In this document: positions 24,693 to 33,221 of the stretch, in pieces
How the letters are laid out: the number at the start of each line of letters is the position of its first letter
Position numbering within the stretch: the stretch's first letter is position 1
NCBI GenBank assembly: GCA_002366595.1
Contig: DFBK01000102.1
Span: forward strand, 1 to 38,727
Origin: Anaerolineales bacterium UBA3082
Lineage (GTDB): Bacteria > Chloroflexota > Anaerolineae > UBA7937
Reading direction: 5' to 3'
DNA length: 38,727 nt
Position numbers and translations under genes: made by a program
The notes under the pieces: model-generated
Told to the model about the DNA's origin: nothing
The model's input: the letters and a program-made list of their open reading frames with translations, nothing else
The model's database searches: none

Positions 24693-24998
24693 ATGCCCAA
24701 GAAGTGCCGCTTCTATCACGAAGATACCTACCGTCGTAAGACCATCAAAGAGTGCCGTCTCATCGCCCGCAACCCCCGCTCCGCTTCCTGGAAGGAGGGT
24801 CTGTGTAAAAAATGTCCTGTCCCCCAGATACTAGCCCGCAACCCTTGTGCCCACCTGGCCTTAGAAGCCACCGTCCAGCGATGGCTCCACTTCTTCCCTA
24901 GGGTCCAGGTCTATGCGGTCTGCACGGCGAGGCTAGTAGAGATCAAAGATCCCGCATCATGCGGGCAAGGCTGTACCGAATACAAAAGCGCCTTTTAA
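24693..24998 (+). CDS. Small cysteine-rich hypothetical protein
   Basis: 101 residues with nine cysteines: KKCRFY, KECRLI, LCKKC, NPCAH, AVCTAR, SCGQGC. The pairing suggests zinc or Fe-S binding. It is five bases after the phosphatase stop and probably co-transcribed, with a possible ribosome site GGTGAGG. The N-terminal half is basic (Arg/Lys-rich), consistent with nucleic-acid contact (inference). No named family recognised. Confidence 0.7.
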   Translation: MPKKCRFYHEDTYRRKTIKECRLIARNPRSASWKEGLCKKCPVPQILARNPCAHLALEATVQRWLHFFPRVQVYAVCTARLVEIKDPASCGQGCTEYKSAF

Positions 24999-25016
24999 GA
25001 AAGGAGGAAAATATCT

Positions 25017-25241
25017 ATGGAGGCCTATGTTTTCATCGAGTGTGATGGCGATCCCACGGAGGTGGTCCGCAGCTTGCGTGACCTCAGTGGTGTAAAGAGG
25101 GCTGACGGCCTCTTCGGAGCCATCGAGGTCATCGCCCTCATCGAGGCCCCGGATCTGGCAGCCCTGGACCAAGTCATTATGGATGTCCAAGACGTCGCTG
25201 AGGTGGAGTTCACCGATACCCGCATCATCAGGGATATTTAG
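25017..25241 (+). CDS. Stand-alone Lrp/AsnC-type RAM (ACT-like) domain protein, copy 1
   Basis: 74 residues matching only the ligand-binding half of Lrp/AsnC regulators: AYVFIECDGDPTEVVRSL, VKRADGLFGAIEVIALIEA, DLAALDQVIMDVQDVAEVEF. There is no helix-turn-helix DNA-binding half. Such proteins form oligomers and bind amino acids or partners. AAAGGAGGAAAA precedes the ATG; it lies 18 bases after the Cys-rich gene. A close paralogue is 140 bases downstream with its own promoter. Confidence 0.87.
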   Translation: MEAYVFIECDGDPTEVVRSLRDLSGVKRADGLFGAIEVIALIEAPDLAALDQVIMDVQDVAEVEFTDTRIIRDI

Positions 25242-25306
25242 CCTGAAGACTCGGCCAGAATCTGGCATCAGTCTTCCCCATCGCCATAGGACAGTTCCTT
25301 TCAACA

Positions 25307-25335
25307 TTGACAAGAAGGACGCTTATCTGCATAAT
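25307..25335 (+). promoter_or_regulatory. Promoter between the two RAM genes
   Basis: TTGACA (25307-25312), 17-base spacer, CATAAT (25330-25335). This allows the second RAM gene to be expressed independently of the first. Confidence 0.65.
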
Positions 25336-25379
25336 AGAACTTAGGGATGGTGTTTGGCGAGAGAAAGGGGGGAGATCAA

Positions 25380-25601
25380 ATGCGTGCCTATGTTTTCATC
25401 GATGTCGAGGGGGATCCTACTGAGGTAGTTAGTAGCCTCCGCGATATCCCGGGGGTGAAGGAGGCTGATGCTCTCTTTGGGCCTACCGATGCCGTGGCCC
25501 ACATCGAAGCCCCCGATGAAGCGGCCCTGATGGAAGTTATCGGCCAAATGTACGAGATCGAAGACCTATTATCCACCGATACCCGAATCGTAATAGAGTA
25601 G
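25380..25601 (+). CDS. Stand-alone Lrp/AsnC-type RAM domain protein, copy 2
   Basis: 73 residues, paralogous to the preceding gene: MRAYVFIDVEGDPTEVVSSL, DALFGPTDAVAHIEAPDE, DLLSTDTRIVIE. Again only the RAM/ACT-like domain. The ATG at 25380, with GGGGGGAG upstream, is chosen over an earlier frame start at 25347 because the family begins there and a promoter lies just upstream. The pair may form hetero-oligomers or sense different effectors (inference). Confidence 0.85.
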   Translation: MRAYVFIDVEGDPTEVVSSLRDIPGVKEADALFGPTDAVAHIEAPDEAALMEVIGQMYEIEDLLSTDTRIVIE

Positions 25602-25629
25602 GTTAATCCCGCTCCGACACCGGCCCAAC

Positions 25630-25661
25630 AAGGGAGCCCCCAGAAGGCTCCCTTCCTTATT
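25630..25661 (+). terminator. Intrinsic terminator after the second RAM gene
   Basis: AAGGGAGCC, 7-base loop, GGCTCCCTT (25646-25654), then CCTTATT. The T-rich tail overlaps the -35 box of the tpiA promoter. Confidence 0.85.
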
Positions 25662-25688
25662 GTCAGCCCAACCGCAGAGTGATATAAT
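25660..25688 (+). promoter_or_regulatory. Promoter of tpiA
   Basis: TTGTCA (25660-25665), 17-base spacer, TATAAT (25683-25688). Predicted start near 25695, about 26 bases before the ATG, with AAGGAG in between. Confidence 0.82.
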
Positions 25689-25720
25689 GTTAACAAAATA
25701 GGCTAGGAAGGAGAACCGTT

Positions 25721-26476
25721 ATGCGCGTCCCTCTCATGGCTGGAAACTGGAAGATGCACAAGGGCGTGGGCCAGGCCGTCGCCCTGGTCCAAGCCCTCAA
25801 GGAAAGCCTGGCCGATGTAACCGATCGAGAGATCTTGGTTTGTCCCCCCTTCACCACCCTCTATCCCGTGGCTGAGACCCTAAGAGGGAGCAATATCGAA
25901 CTGGGCGGCCAGAACATCTACCCGAAGGAGGAAGGAGCCTACACGGGGGAGGTTTCCCCCACCATGCTCCTAGATGTGGGCTGCCGATATGTCATCCTGG
26001 GCCACTCCGAGCGGCGGCGATATTTCAAGGAGGCGGACGAGTTCATCAACCGGAAGGTAGATCTCGTCTTAGAGCACAGTTTGCGCCCCATCTTATGCGT
26101 GGGGGAGACGCTAGAGCAGCGGGAGGCGGGGCAGGAGGTGGCGGTAGTAGCAAAGCAGGTGCGGGAGTGCCTGGCCGGGGTCACAGGGGAGGGTATGAAA
26201 GAGGTGGTCATCGCCTATGAGCCGCTTTGGGCCATCGGCACGGGCCGCACAGCCACCCCAGAGCAGGCCCAAACCATGCACCAGACCATCCGCGACATCC
26301 TCAAAGGGCTTTACGGCCCAGAAACGGCCCAAGCCACCCGCATCATCTACGGCGGGAGCGTCAAGCCGGGCAATGTGGACGACCTCATGCGAGAGCCGGA
26401 CATCGACGGAGCGCTGGTGGGGGGAGCCTCCTTGAAGGCGGAGAGTTTTGTCAGGATAGTGAGGTTTGAGGAGTAA
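25721..26476 (+). CDS. tpiA: Triosephosphate isomerase
   Basis: 251 residues; interconverts dihydroxyacetone phosphate and glyceraldehyde 3-phosphate in glycolysis and gluconeogenesis. Signature parts: AGNWKMHK with the substrate lysine near the start, GHSERRRYF carrying the catalytic histidine-containing loop, AYEPLWAIGTGRTATPEQAQ with the catalytic Glu and flexible lid, and YGGSVKPGN plus DGALVGGASL for the phosphate. Full length. In many genomes tpiA follows gapA and pgk; here it stands alone between the RAM genes and a large ATPase, with its own promoter and an upstream terminator. Confidence 0.97.
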   Translation: MRVPLMAGNWKMHKGVGQAVALVQALKESLADVTDREILVCPPFTTLYPVAETLRGSNIELGGQNIYPKEEGAYTGEVSPTMLLDVGCRYVILGHSERRRYFKEADEFINRKVDLVLEHSLRPILCVGETLEQREAGQEVAVVAKQVRECLAGVTGEGMKEVVIAYEPLWAIGTGRTATPEQAQTMHQTIRDILKGLYGPETAQATRIIYGGSVKPGNVDDLMREPDIDGALVGGASLKAESFVRIVRFEE

Positions 26477-26546
26477 TCACCGTTGTAGGCACATAGAATA
26501 GAGGTGTAGATATTCACAAAAAGAAGAATGCAGCGGGAGGAATGAG

Positions 26547-29525
26547 ATGTATAGCGAGCTGAGAGAGCAAATATACAGTAATCTAGCGAAGGCCGCAAAG
26601 TTTCACAGAGTAGATTTGCACGTACACACCCGTGAATCAACGGAAGACTATCCTCGCCAAAGCGATAAGAGACCAAAGCCGCCGCCCTTGACGGAACAAG
26701 ACAAGGAAAGGGATTGGGAAACATACCAACCTTATTTCCTGGAAGCGGCCAAGGAGGCTAAGCCCGACCTCAGCCTGATAGCAATCACGGATCACAATAG
26801 AAACAAACTGGCATCAATCATTTCGAAGGCTTCCTCACACCCAGTCGTACTGCCAGGTGTTGAGCTCAACATCCAATGCACCGAATTCCAGGAAGAGACC
26901 ATCCATCTGGTTGCAATCTGGGACAAAGATGCTGGGCACGAGCTACTGGACCGTGTCTTAGATCCAGACGACAAGTTGCCTGAAGAATATGATAAAAGGA
27001 CCAATAAATCATACTCCACAACACCGATCGCAGATTTCATCGAGGGAGTACACCAACTGAGAGGCATCTGCATCGCGGCTCACGCCAACTCGGCAAGCGG
27101 CGCACGAGAGTACATACGTGGGGTTAGTTTGCCCCTTGCAGAACAACGTAAGAGGATTAGGGAACTTGAGGCAAAGGATACCCTCACCGGCGAAGAAAAA
27201 GAACACCTCAAGCAGCTGAGGGGAGAGCAGAAAGAGCACGAGGACACACTCCAGAATCGCTATTTGTCGATTATCGCGGAGTATAACGTCAATGCGGTAG
27301 AAATAGCATCGCCAGAAGAGAGGAAACACTATGAAGGACTTCATACGGCCGAACTGGGCATCAGGCCAATTCCTTGTGTGATGTCGTCCGATGCCCACTG
27401 CCTGGCAGACATAGGCCTGCCGGGTTATTGCACATATCTCAAAATGACGGATATAGGCCTTAAAGGCATCAAAGACGCCTTTGCAGATCCACAGACCCGC
27501 ATCCGCTACGATGATGAGATAGCACCATCGAAGTACACAAGGATTCAGGGAATCAAATTTGCGGGATCCAAATGCTTCTTCCAGGGTGAAACTATGGGTT
27601 TCTCCGATAATCTTACGTGCTTAATTGGCGGACGGGGTACGGGCAAGTCGGCGCTAATCGATGCACTGCGTTATGTATTCAGACTTCCGCTGGACCACCT
27701 GGAAGACAAACAACGAAAGGACGTGGAGGATCGGCAAGAAGCGACACTACGGGATTCTGAGATTCATGTACTCCTCAAAGACCCCGATGATAATGAGTTG
27801 GTACTCAAGACATACTTCTCACCCGATGCTGAGAGCTCTACAAGGTGTTTTGCCATCGATGGGTCAGTAAGGCCGGAAACACCTGGCGTGTCCCCAAAAC
27901 TGAGAATAGAGCTCTGGGGATGGGGTGAGATTGAGTCCGCAACTCGCAGTCTTGAGCAACAACGGGATCTTCTTGACAGATTCACCCCTCAAAGCCAGCA
28001 GGCTCGTGAAAAAATACACGCCTCCACACGTGTTCTAGAGAGCAACACCCGCGATATAGTGGAGACCGTCCGATTGATCCAAGATCTCTTGCCAAAAGTC
28101 GAGCTACTCGACGAGAAGGAAGCAGAGTTGGCAGCCCTCGATACGCCAGAAATGATGGAGATCTACAGAGAATTCGACGCCGTCGAGCAATCTGCGGCGG
28201 CCTTGGACATGCTAAGTGCTGCTATCGCAGAGACTCGAGACGATTTTCTAGACGAGCAGCAGGAACCGTACGATATCGAGGCGGACATAGTCTCTCAAAT
28301 GCAGGAAACGCGCGAGACCCTCGAAGCGTCCGGAGAGGTCCCTGCGTGGTTTGATGACTTCGAAGACACAATAGTGAAATGGGGCAAGGAAGCAGCTGGA
28401 CATTATCAGAGGCTACTGGGCGCATTTAGTGCCATGACCGAAAAAGTGCAATCCCAGTCCGCCTTGCTGGAAATGGAAAGACAGTCGGTCATCGAGAAGC
28501 TCAACCAAATTCAGGAAGGTGCCACGGAAGATAAGCTTCGCGAAGCCATAGGCCGTCGGCAAGAACTTGCCACTCAAGTCAACGCTATGAAGCGAATCAT
28601 GCGGCAGATCGACCAGCAAAGGAATCACTTGTCGGACTTGCTGGAAGAGCGATGGTCACAGCTGATTCCAGACCTACAGAAGACTAGAGAGCAGTTAAGC
28701 AACGTGCGCGAGGCTAAAGCAGAGCAAATAAACGACAGACTAAAGAACCTCAAAGCCGACATAGATGTCGAACTCTCGATTCTGCGCGGTGCCGACCGGA
28801 CACTCCTTGAACGTAGACTCGGAAGCCCCCGATCGCCGAAGGAGGAGGGTCTTCTCAAGGGCTGCGGCCTACAATACCTGCATCGTAACCTTGCGGGTAC
28901 TATTGCAACTCACCACACTCCAACTTCGTTTGTCCGGACTGTCTACTTTGATCGTCCGGCCGACCTGACGTTCCGGGAAGACAAAAATCATCTCATCTCC
29001 GAGGAGGAGGCCGCTAGCATCATCAATCACGTGTTGCCTCGTGATCCCACTTCGTCTCTCCCAGATCCCGGTCGACTACAGGCCCTGCTTGAACTAGAAC
29101 ATCTCGGCATCGACGACTTTCCACAGATCCGCCTGAATCGCAGACCCATCCAAGAACTGTCGCCTGGCCAGCGCTGCAGCGCCCTAATGCCCATCATACT
29201 CCTCGAGAGTGACGCCCCGCTCATTATCGACCAGCCGGAGGACAACCTGGATAACAAATTGGTTTTCGACCTCGTAGTTGATATTCTGCGCGAGATGAAG
29301 GAGACCCGGCAAGTCATCGTCGCCACCCACAACCCCAACATCCCTGTTTCAGGTGATGCAGAGCAGATCATCGTTCTAGAGTCGCCGGCTGAAGACAAGG
29401 GCGAAGCCTCATATCAAGCTTCGGTAGACGACCCAGATATAATTGAGCAAGTTAAGCAAATAATGGAAGGCGGGGAGAAGGCGTTCATAACCAGAGCCAT
29501 CAAGTACGGCTTGCGGCCCGCCTGA
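26547..29525 (+). CDS. PHP phosphoesterase / SMC-like ATPase fusion (TrlF-like)
   Basis: 992 residues. The N-terminal part (20-330) is a PHP-type metal phosphoesterase: DLHVHT (23-28), AITDHNR, LPGVELNI, CIAAHANS and SSDAHCLAD, giving the expected His/Asp metal ligands. The middle and C-terminal parts form an ABC/SMC-type ATPase: Walker A GGRGTGKSALIDAL near 360, a long coiled-coil stretch about 460-740, signature LSPGQRCSALMP near 870, Walker B PLIIDQPEDNLD near 893, and the switch histidine in IVATHNPNIP. This architecture resembles the TrlF group, seen in accessory and defence-like gene sets. Codon use is unlike the neighbours, which suggests transfer. No companion gene is adjacent. Defence against phage or plasmids is inference. 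Confidence 0.8.
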   Translation: MYSELREQIYSNLAKAAKFHRVDLHVHTRESTEDYPRQSDKRPKPPPLTEQDKERDWETYQPYFLEAAKEAKPDLSLIAITDHNRNKLASIISKASSHPVVLPGVELNIQCTEFQEETIHLVAIWDKDAGHELLDRVLDPDDKLPEEYDKRTNKSYSTTPIADFIEGVHQLRGICIAAHANSASGAREYIRGVSLPLAEQRKRIRELEAKDTLTGEEKEHLKQLRGEQKEHEDTLQNRYLSIIAEYNVNAVEIASPEERKHYEGLHTAELGIRPIPCVMSSDAHCLADIGLPGYCTYLKMTDIGLKGIKDAFADPQTRIRYDDEIAPSKYTRIQGIKFAGSKCFFQGETMGFSDNLTCLIGGRGTGKSALIDALRYVFRLPLDHLEDKQRKDVEDRQEATLRDSEIHVLLKDPDDNELVLKTYFSPDAESSTRCFAIDGSVRPETPGVSPKLRIELWGWGEIESATRSLEQQRDLLDRFTPQSQQAREKIHASTRVLESNTRDIVETVRLIQDLLPKVELLDEKEAELAALDTPEMMEIYREFDAVEQSAAALDMLSAAIAETRDDFLDEQQEPYDIEADIVSQMQETRETLEASGEVPAWFDDFEDTIVKWGKEAAGHYQRLLGAFSAMTEKVQSQSALLEMERQSVIEKLNQIQEGATEDKLREAIGRRQELATQVNAMKRIMRQIDQQRNHLSDLLEERWSQLIPDLQKTREQLSNVREAKAEQINDRLKNLKADIDVELSILRGADRTLLERRLGSPRSPKEEGLLKGCGLQYLHRNLAGTIATHHTPTSFVRTVYFDRPADLTFREDKNHLISEEEAASIINHVLPRDPTSSLPDPGRLQALLELEHLGIDDFPQIRLNRRPIQELSPGQRCSALMPIILLESDAPLIIDQPEDNLDNKLVFDLVVDILREMKETRQVIVATHNPNIPVSGDAEQIIVLESPAEDKGEASYQASVDDPDIIEQVKQIMEGGEKAFITRAIKYGLRPA

Positions 29526-29590
29526 GCTAATTGTTACCAGCTGCCCCCTAGCCCCTTCGTACCGCCCTCCTCCCCCAAACTTGATAGTTT

Positions 29591-29620
29591 TTGACAGTCC
29601 AAGTGTGATATATTTAGTAT
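29591..29620 (+). promoter_or_regulatory. Possible promoter of the mevalonate cluster
   Basis: TTGACA (29591-29596), 18-base spacer, TAGTAT (29615-29620). Predicted start near 29627, directly before a terminator-like hairpin (29631-29652), so the hairpin may act as an attenuator in the leader. Confidence 0.5.
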
Positions 29621-29630
29621 TGATTAAGCG

Positions 29631-29652
29631 CCTGCGGCCCGCAGGTCTTTTT
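29631..29652 (+). terminator. Terminator or attenuator hairpin
   Basis: CCTGC, loop GGCCC, GCAGG, then TCTTTTT. It can end transcripts of the PHP-SMC gene 105 bases upstream; because a promoter precedes it closely, it may instead control entry into the HMG-CoA reductase gene. Confidence 0.6.
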
Positions 29653-29678
29653 ATGAGACTAAATAGGGAGGCTTTTAC

Positions 29679-30956
29679 CTGTCCCGTATCCCAGCGTTCT
29701 ATAAACTGAGCCTGGAGGAGCGCGTCAAGGAGGTCCAGGCGCGGACAAACCTGACCGATGAGGAGATAGATATCCTAAGAGGGGCCAAGGGGCTTACCCC
29801 CGCTCAGGCAGACCGGATGAGCGAGAACGTGGTGGGGACCTGCAGCCTTCCCCTGGCTATAGCCACCAACTTCCTCATTGACGGCAAAGACTACCTGGTC
29901 CCCATGGCTATCGAGGAGTCCTCCGTGGTGGCCGGAGCCAGCCACGGGGCCAAACTGGTGAGGGAGGGAGGAGGCTTCACCACTGAGGCCACCCCTCCCC
30001 TCATGATAGGCCAGATACAGGTTTTAGACTTGGCTGACCCCTACGAGGCCGTGGAACGGCTCCTGGATGCCAAGGGGAGACTCTTAGAAGAGGCCAACAA
30101 GGTCGACCCCGTCATCGTGGCTCTGGGGGGAGGGGCCCAAGATATAGAGCCGCGGGTCATAGATAGCCCCAGGGGGCCCATGCTCGTCCTCCATCTCCTT
30201 TACGATGTTCGCGATGCCATGGGGGCCAACGTTATCAATACCACCTTGGAGGCCCTTGCCCCCCTGGTGGAGGAGATAACCGGCGGCCGAGTCAACCTGC
30301 GGATCATCTCTAACCTGGCCGATAGACGGCTGGCCAGAGCCCAGGCCACCGTTCCCCAGGAGGCCCTGACCTTTGACGGTTTTGAGGGAAAAGAGGTGGT
30401 GGAGCGCATCCTTGAGGCCCACGCCTTTGCCCAAGCGGACCCCTACCGCGCGGCCACCCATAACAAGGGGGTCATGAATGGCATCGATGGTGTGGCTTTG
30501 GCCACCGGGAACGATTGGCGGGCCATCGAGGCCGGTGCCCACGCCTACGCCGCCCGAAACGGCAAATACAGCCCCCTCACCAGTTGGCATAGGGGCGAGG
30601 AAGGCAACCTTGGGGGCAGCATCGAGTTGCCCATCTCCGTAGGCATCGTGGGCGGGGCCACAAGGGCCAACCCCACGGCGAAAGTGGCGCTAAAGATATT
30701 GGGCGTAAATTCAGCCCGCGAGTTGGACCGAGTGATGGCCGCGGTAGGCCTGGCCCAGAACCTGGCCGCGCTCAGGGCCTTGGCCACAGAGGGGATTCAG
30801 CGAGGCCATATGGCCCTTCACGCTCGTAATGTAGCCCTCTCCGTGGGGATGCCAGAGAAATACATAGACCAAGTAGTGGATCAGATGGTGGAAGAGAGGA
30901 AGATCAGGCCCGATAGGGCTCAGGAGATAGCCAGAGAACTAGGAACTAGCCGATGA
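29679..30956 (+). CDS. Class II-type HMG-CoA reductase, apparent CTG start
   Basis: 425 residues from CTG. It reduces HMG-CoA to mevalonate or runs the reverse. The usual annotation would begin at the ATG at 29817, but the frame upstream continues with family sequence (SRIPAFYKLSLEERV, LTDEEIDILRGAKGLTPAQA) back to CTG, with GGGAGG 7 bases before it and an in-frame TAG at 29664-29666. No ATG, GTG or TTG lies between. With this start, the catalytic residues fall at Glu79/80 (AIEE), Lys263 (THNKG), Asp279 (GNDW) and His381 (HARN), close to the known class II numbering. Cofactor preference is not certain. The next gene follows after 27 bases. Confidence 0.92.
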   Translation: MSRIPAFYKLSLEERVKEVQARTNLTDEEIDILRGAKGLTPAQADRMSENVVGTCSLPLAIATNFLIDGKDYLVPMAIEESSVVAGASHGAKLVREGGGFTTEATPPLMIGQIQVLDLADPYEAVERLLDAKGRLLEEANKVDPVIVALGGGAQDIEPRVIDSPRGPMLVLHLLYDVRDAMGANVINTTLEALAPLVEEITGGRVNLRIISNLADRRLARAQATVPQEALTFDGFEGKEVVERILEAHAFAQADPYRAATHNKGVMNGIDGVALATGNDWRAIEAGAHAYAARNGKYSPLTSWHRGEEGNLGGSIELPISVGIVGGATRANPTAKVALKILGVNSARELDRVMAAVGLAQNLAALRALATEGIQRGHMALHARNVALSVGMPEKYIDQVVDQMVEERKIRPDRAQEIARELGTSR

Positions 30957-30983
30957 TAAAGGATAGTATAAGGTAGGTGCAAC

Positions 30984-32027
30984 ATGAAGCCCAATAGAGA
31001 AGTGGGAATCATAGGTTACGGAGCCTATATCCCCCGCTATAGGATCAGAGCAGATGAGATCCTCCGCGTCTGGAAGAGCATAGATAGCATACACTTAGAG
31101 GAGAAATCAGTCCCTGGCCTAGACGAGGACACCATCACCATGGCTATCGAGGCGGCCAGGAACGCCTTAAAGCGGGCTGCCATCGACCCCCAAGAGATCG
31201 GAGCCGTTTGGGTAGGGAGCGAGTCGAAGCCCTACGCCGTAAAGCCCACCGCCACCATCGTGGCCGAGGCGCTGGGCGCTACCCCCCATACGAACGCCGC
31301 CGACTGGGAGTTCGCCTGCAAGGCGGGCACCGAAGCGATGCAAGCAGCCATAGGTTTCGTGGGCTCGGGGATGGCTAAGTACGCTCTGGCCATCGGCGTA
31401 GACACCGCCCAAGGAAGGCCCGGCGATCAACTGGAATACACCGCCAGCGCTGGCGGGGCAGCCTTCATCATAGGGCCTAAAGAGGAGAGCCTGGCTTACC
31501 TCGAAGGTTCCTACTCTTACGTGTCGGATACGCCCGATTTCTTCCGGCGGCCTCACCAGTACTACCCCCAGCATGGCCATCGGTTCACCGGCGAGCCCGC
31601 CTACTTCAAACATACCTACTGTGCGGCCCAGCATCTAATGGAGGAGTTGGGCTATACGCCTCGGGATTACGCCATGGTCGTTTTCCATCAGCCCAACAGC
31701 AAGTTCCCTCGCCGAGTGGCCCAGCGGCTAGGTTTCACCGAGGAACAACTGAAACCCGGTTTTCTCGTGGAGGTTATCGGGAACGCCTATGCCGGCTCTT
31801 CCCCGTTGGGCTTCGCTGCAGCCCTCGATGAGGCCCAACCCGGGGATAGGATCTTGCTCGTCTCCTTCGGGTCGGGTGCGGGGAGTGACGCCCTAACCTT
31901 CACCGCTACCGAGCAGATAGTGAAAAACGATGATACCCTCCTTCGGGTCAGGGACTATATTTCCAGAAGGCGAGAGATAGATTACGGCACCTACTGCCGC
32001 TACCGAGACAACTTGAACAACCACTAA
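30984..32027 (+). CDS. Hydroxymethylglutaryl-CoA synthase, archaeal type
   Basis: 347 residues; condenses acetyl-CoA with acetoacetyl-CoA to form HMG-CoA. Starts VGIIGYGAYIPRYRI, with PGLDEDTITMA carrying the catalytic Glu region, FACKAGTEAMQ with the acyl-enzyme cysteine (Cys112), and VVFHQPNSKFPRRVAQRLGF with the histidine. The length and sequence are those of the archaeal-type enzyme that works in a complex with thiolase and a DUF35 protein, not the longer eukaryote/Gram-positive MvaS. The ATG has AAGGTAGGTG upstream. It is in one operon with the reductase and the thiolase. Confidence 0.93.
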   Translation: MKPNREVGIIGYGAYIPRYRIRADEILRVWKSIDSIHLEEKSVPGLDEDTITMAIEAARNALKRAAIDPQEIGAVWVGSESKPYAVKPTATIVAEALGATPHTNAADWEFACKAGTEAMQAAIGFVGSGMAKYALAIGVDTAQGRPGDQLEYTASAGGAAFIIGPKEESLAYLEGSYSYVSDTPDFFRRPHQYYPQHGHRFTGEPAYFKHTYCAAQHLMEELGYTPRDYAMVVFHQPNSKFPRRVAQRLGFTEEQLKPGFLVEVIGNAYAGSSPLGFAAALDEAQPGDRILLVSFGSGAGSDALTFTATEQIVKNDDTLLRVRDYISRRREIDYGTYCRYRDNLNNH

Positions 32028-32036
32028 AGAGGCGAG

Positions 32037-33191
32037 ATGAGAGGCGTAAGCATCATCGGCATCGGGCAGACCGAGGTGAGAGAGCATTGGGAGCGCTCCT
32101 TGAGGGAATTGGCTGTCGCTTCTATCACCGCGGCCTTAGACGATGCGGGGGTCGATAGAGCCGATGCCTTATATGTGGGCAACATGCTCTCTGGGGAGTT
32201 GACTGGGCAGGAGCATCTGGCCACCCTCATCGCCGACTTCGCTGGGCTGCAAGGCATAGAGGCCCTCAAGGTGGAGGCGGCCTGTGGCTCAGGGGGAGCT
32301 GCAGTGAGGATAGGGTATCTGGCTGTGGCCAGCGGCCTCCACGACCTGGTGATCGTCACCGGGGTGGAGAAGATGACCGATTGCGAAAGCGACCTGGTTA
32401 CCGAGGCGCTAGCCATGGCTGGGGACGGAGACTACGAAGCGATGCAGGGCCTCTCCTTCGTGGCCCTAAACGCCCTCCTCATGCGGCGGTATATGCACGA
32501 GTATGGGGTGAGCCATGAAGATTTCGCCGGCTTCTCCATCAACGCCCACCGCAACGCGGTCCGGAACCCCTACGCTATGTTTCACCGACCCATCACCTGG
32601 GAAGAGTTTAGGAGCGCCCGCATGATCTCCGACCCCATCAACCTCCTGGACTCATCCCCTGTGGGGGACGGGGCGGCCACGGTCGTTCTCTGTCCGGAGG
32701 AGAAAGCCAAAAAGTTTTGCCCTACGCCAGTTACCATCATCGCCTCGGCCACAGCCACAGACACCATCGCCCTCCACGACCGAGATGACCCCCTCTTCCT
32801 GCAAGCGGCCCACGAATCGGCTCAGAAAGCCTACCTCCAGGCAGGGGTGAGTCCGGAAGATATAGAGATCTTCGAGTTACACGACGCCTTCACCATCATG
32901 GCCGCCCTATCTCTTGAGGCCTGCGGTTTCGCGGATAAGGGTCGAGGGGTCGAACTGGCCAAAGATGGGGAGATATCCCTCGAAGGCAAGATCCCCATCT
33001 CCACCATGGGAGGCTTGAAAGGAAGAGGCCATCCCGTAGGCGCTACCGGTGTCTATCAGATCGTAGAACTGGTTCAGCAACTGAGAGGAAAGGCCGGTGC
33101 CAATCAGGTGGAGTCCCACCTGGGGATGGCCCAAAGCATAGGGGGAACGGGAGCCACGGCCATAACCCATATCCTCCAGGGGCCGAACTGA
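32037..33191 (+). CDS. Thiolase (acetyl-CoA C-acetyltransferase, archaeal type)
   Basis: 384 residues; forms acetoacetyl-CoA from two acetyl-CoA. Active-site cysteine in EAACGSGGAAVRIG (Cys83), His in FELHDAFTIM, and GGLKGRGHPVGATG with the C-terminal histidine. This is the thiolase type without the C-terminal C-x-G motif of classical degradative thiolases, and it is typical of complexes with archaeal HMG-CoA synthase. Only 9 bases separate it from the synthase, so it is the same operon. Confidence 0.93.
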   Translation: MRGVSIIGIGQTEVREHWERSLRELAVASITAALDDAGVDRADALYVGNMLSGELTGQEHLATLIADFAGLQGIEALKVEAACGSGGAAVRIGYLAVASGLHDLVIVTGVEKMTDCESDLVTEALAMAGDGDYEAMQGLSFVALNALLMRRYMHEYGVSHEDFAGFSINAHRNAVRNPYAMFHRPITWEEFRSARMISDPINLLDSSPVGDGAATVVLCPEEKAKKFCPTPVTIIASATATDTIALHDRDDPLFLQAAHESAQKAYLQAGVSPEDIEIFELHDAFTIMAALSLEACGFADKGRGVELAKDGEISLEGKIPISTMGGLKGRGHPVGATGVYQIVELVQQLRGKAGANQVESHLGMAQSIGGTGATAITHILQGPN

Positions 33192-33221
33192 AATGCCAGT
33201 AGGCAAAGAAAAGAGAACGAG

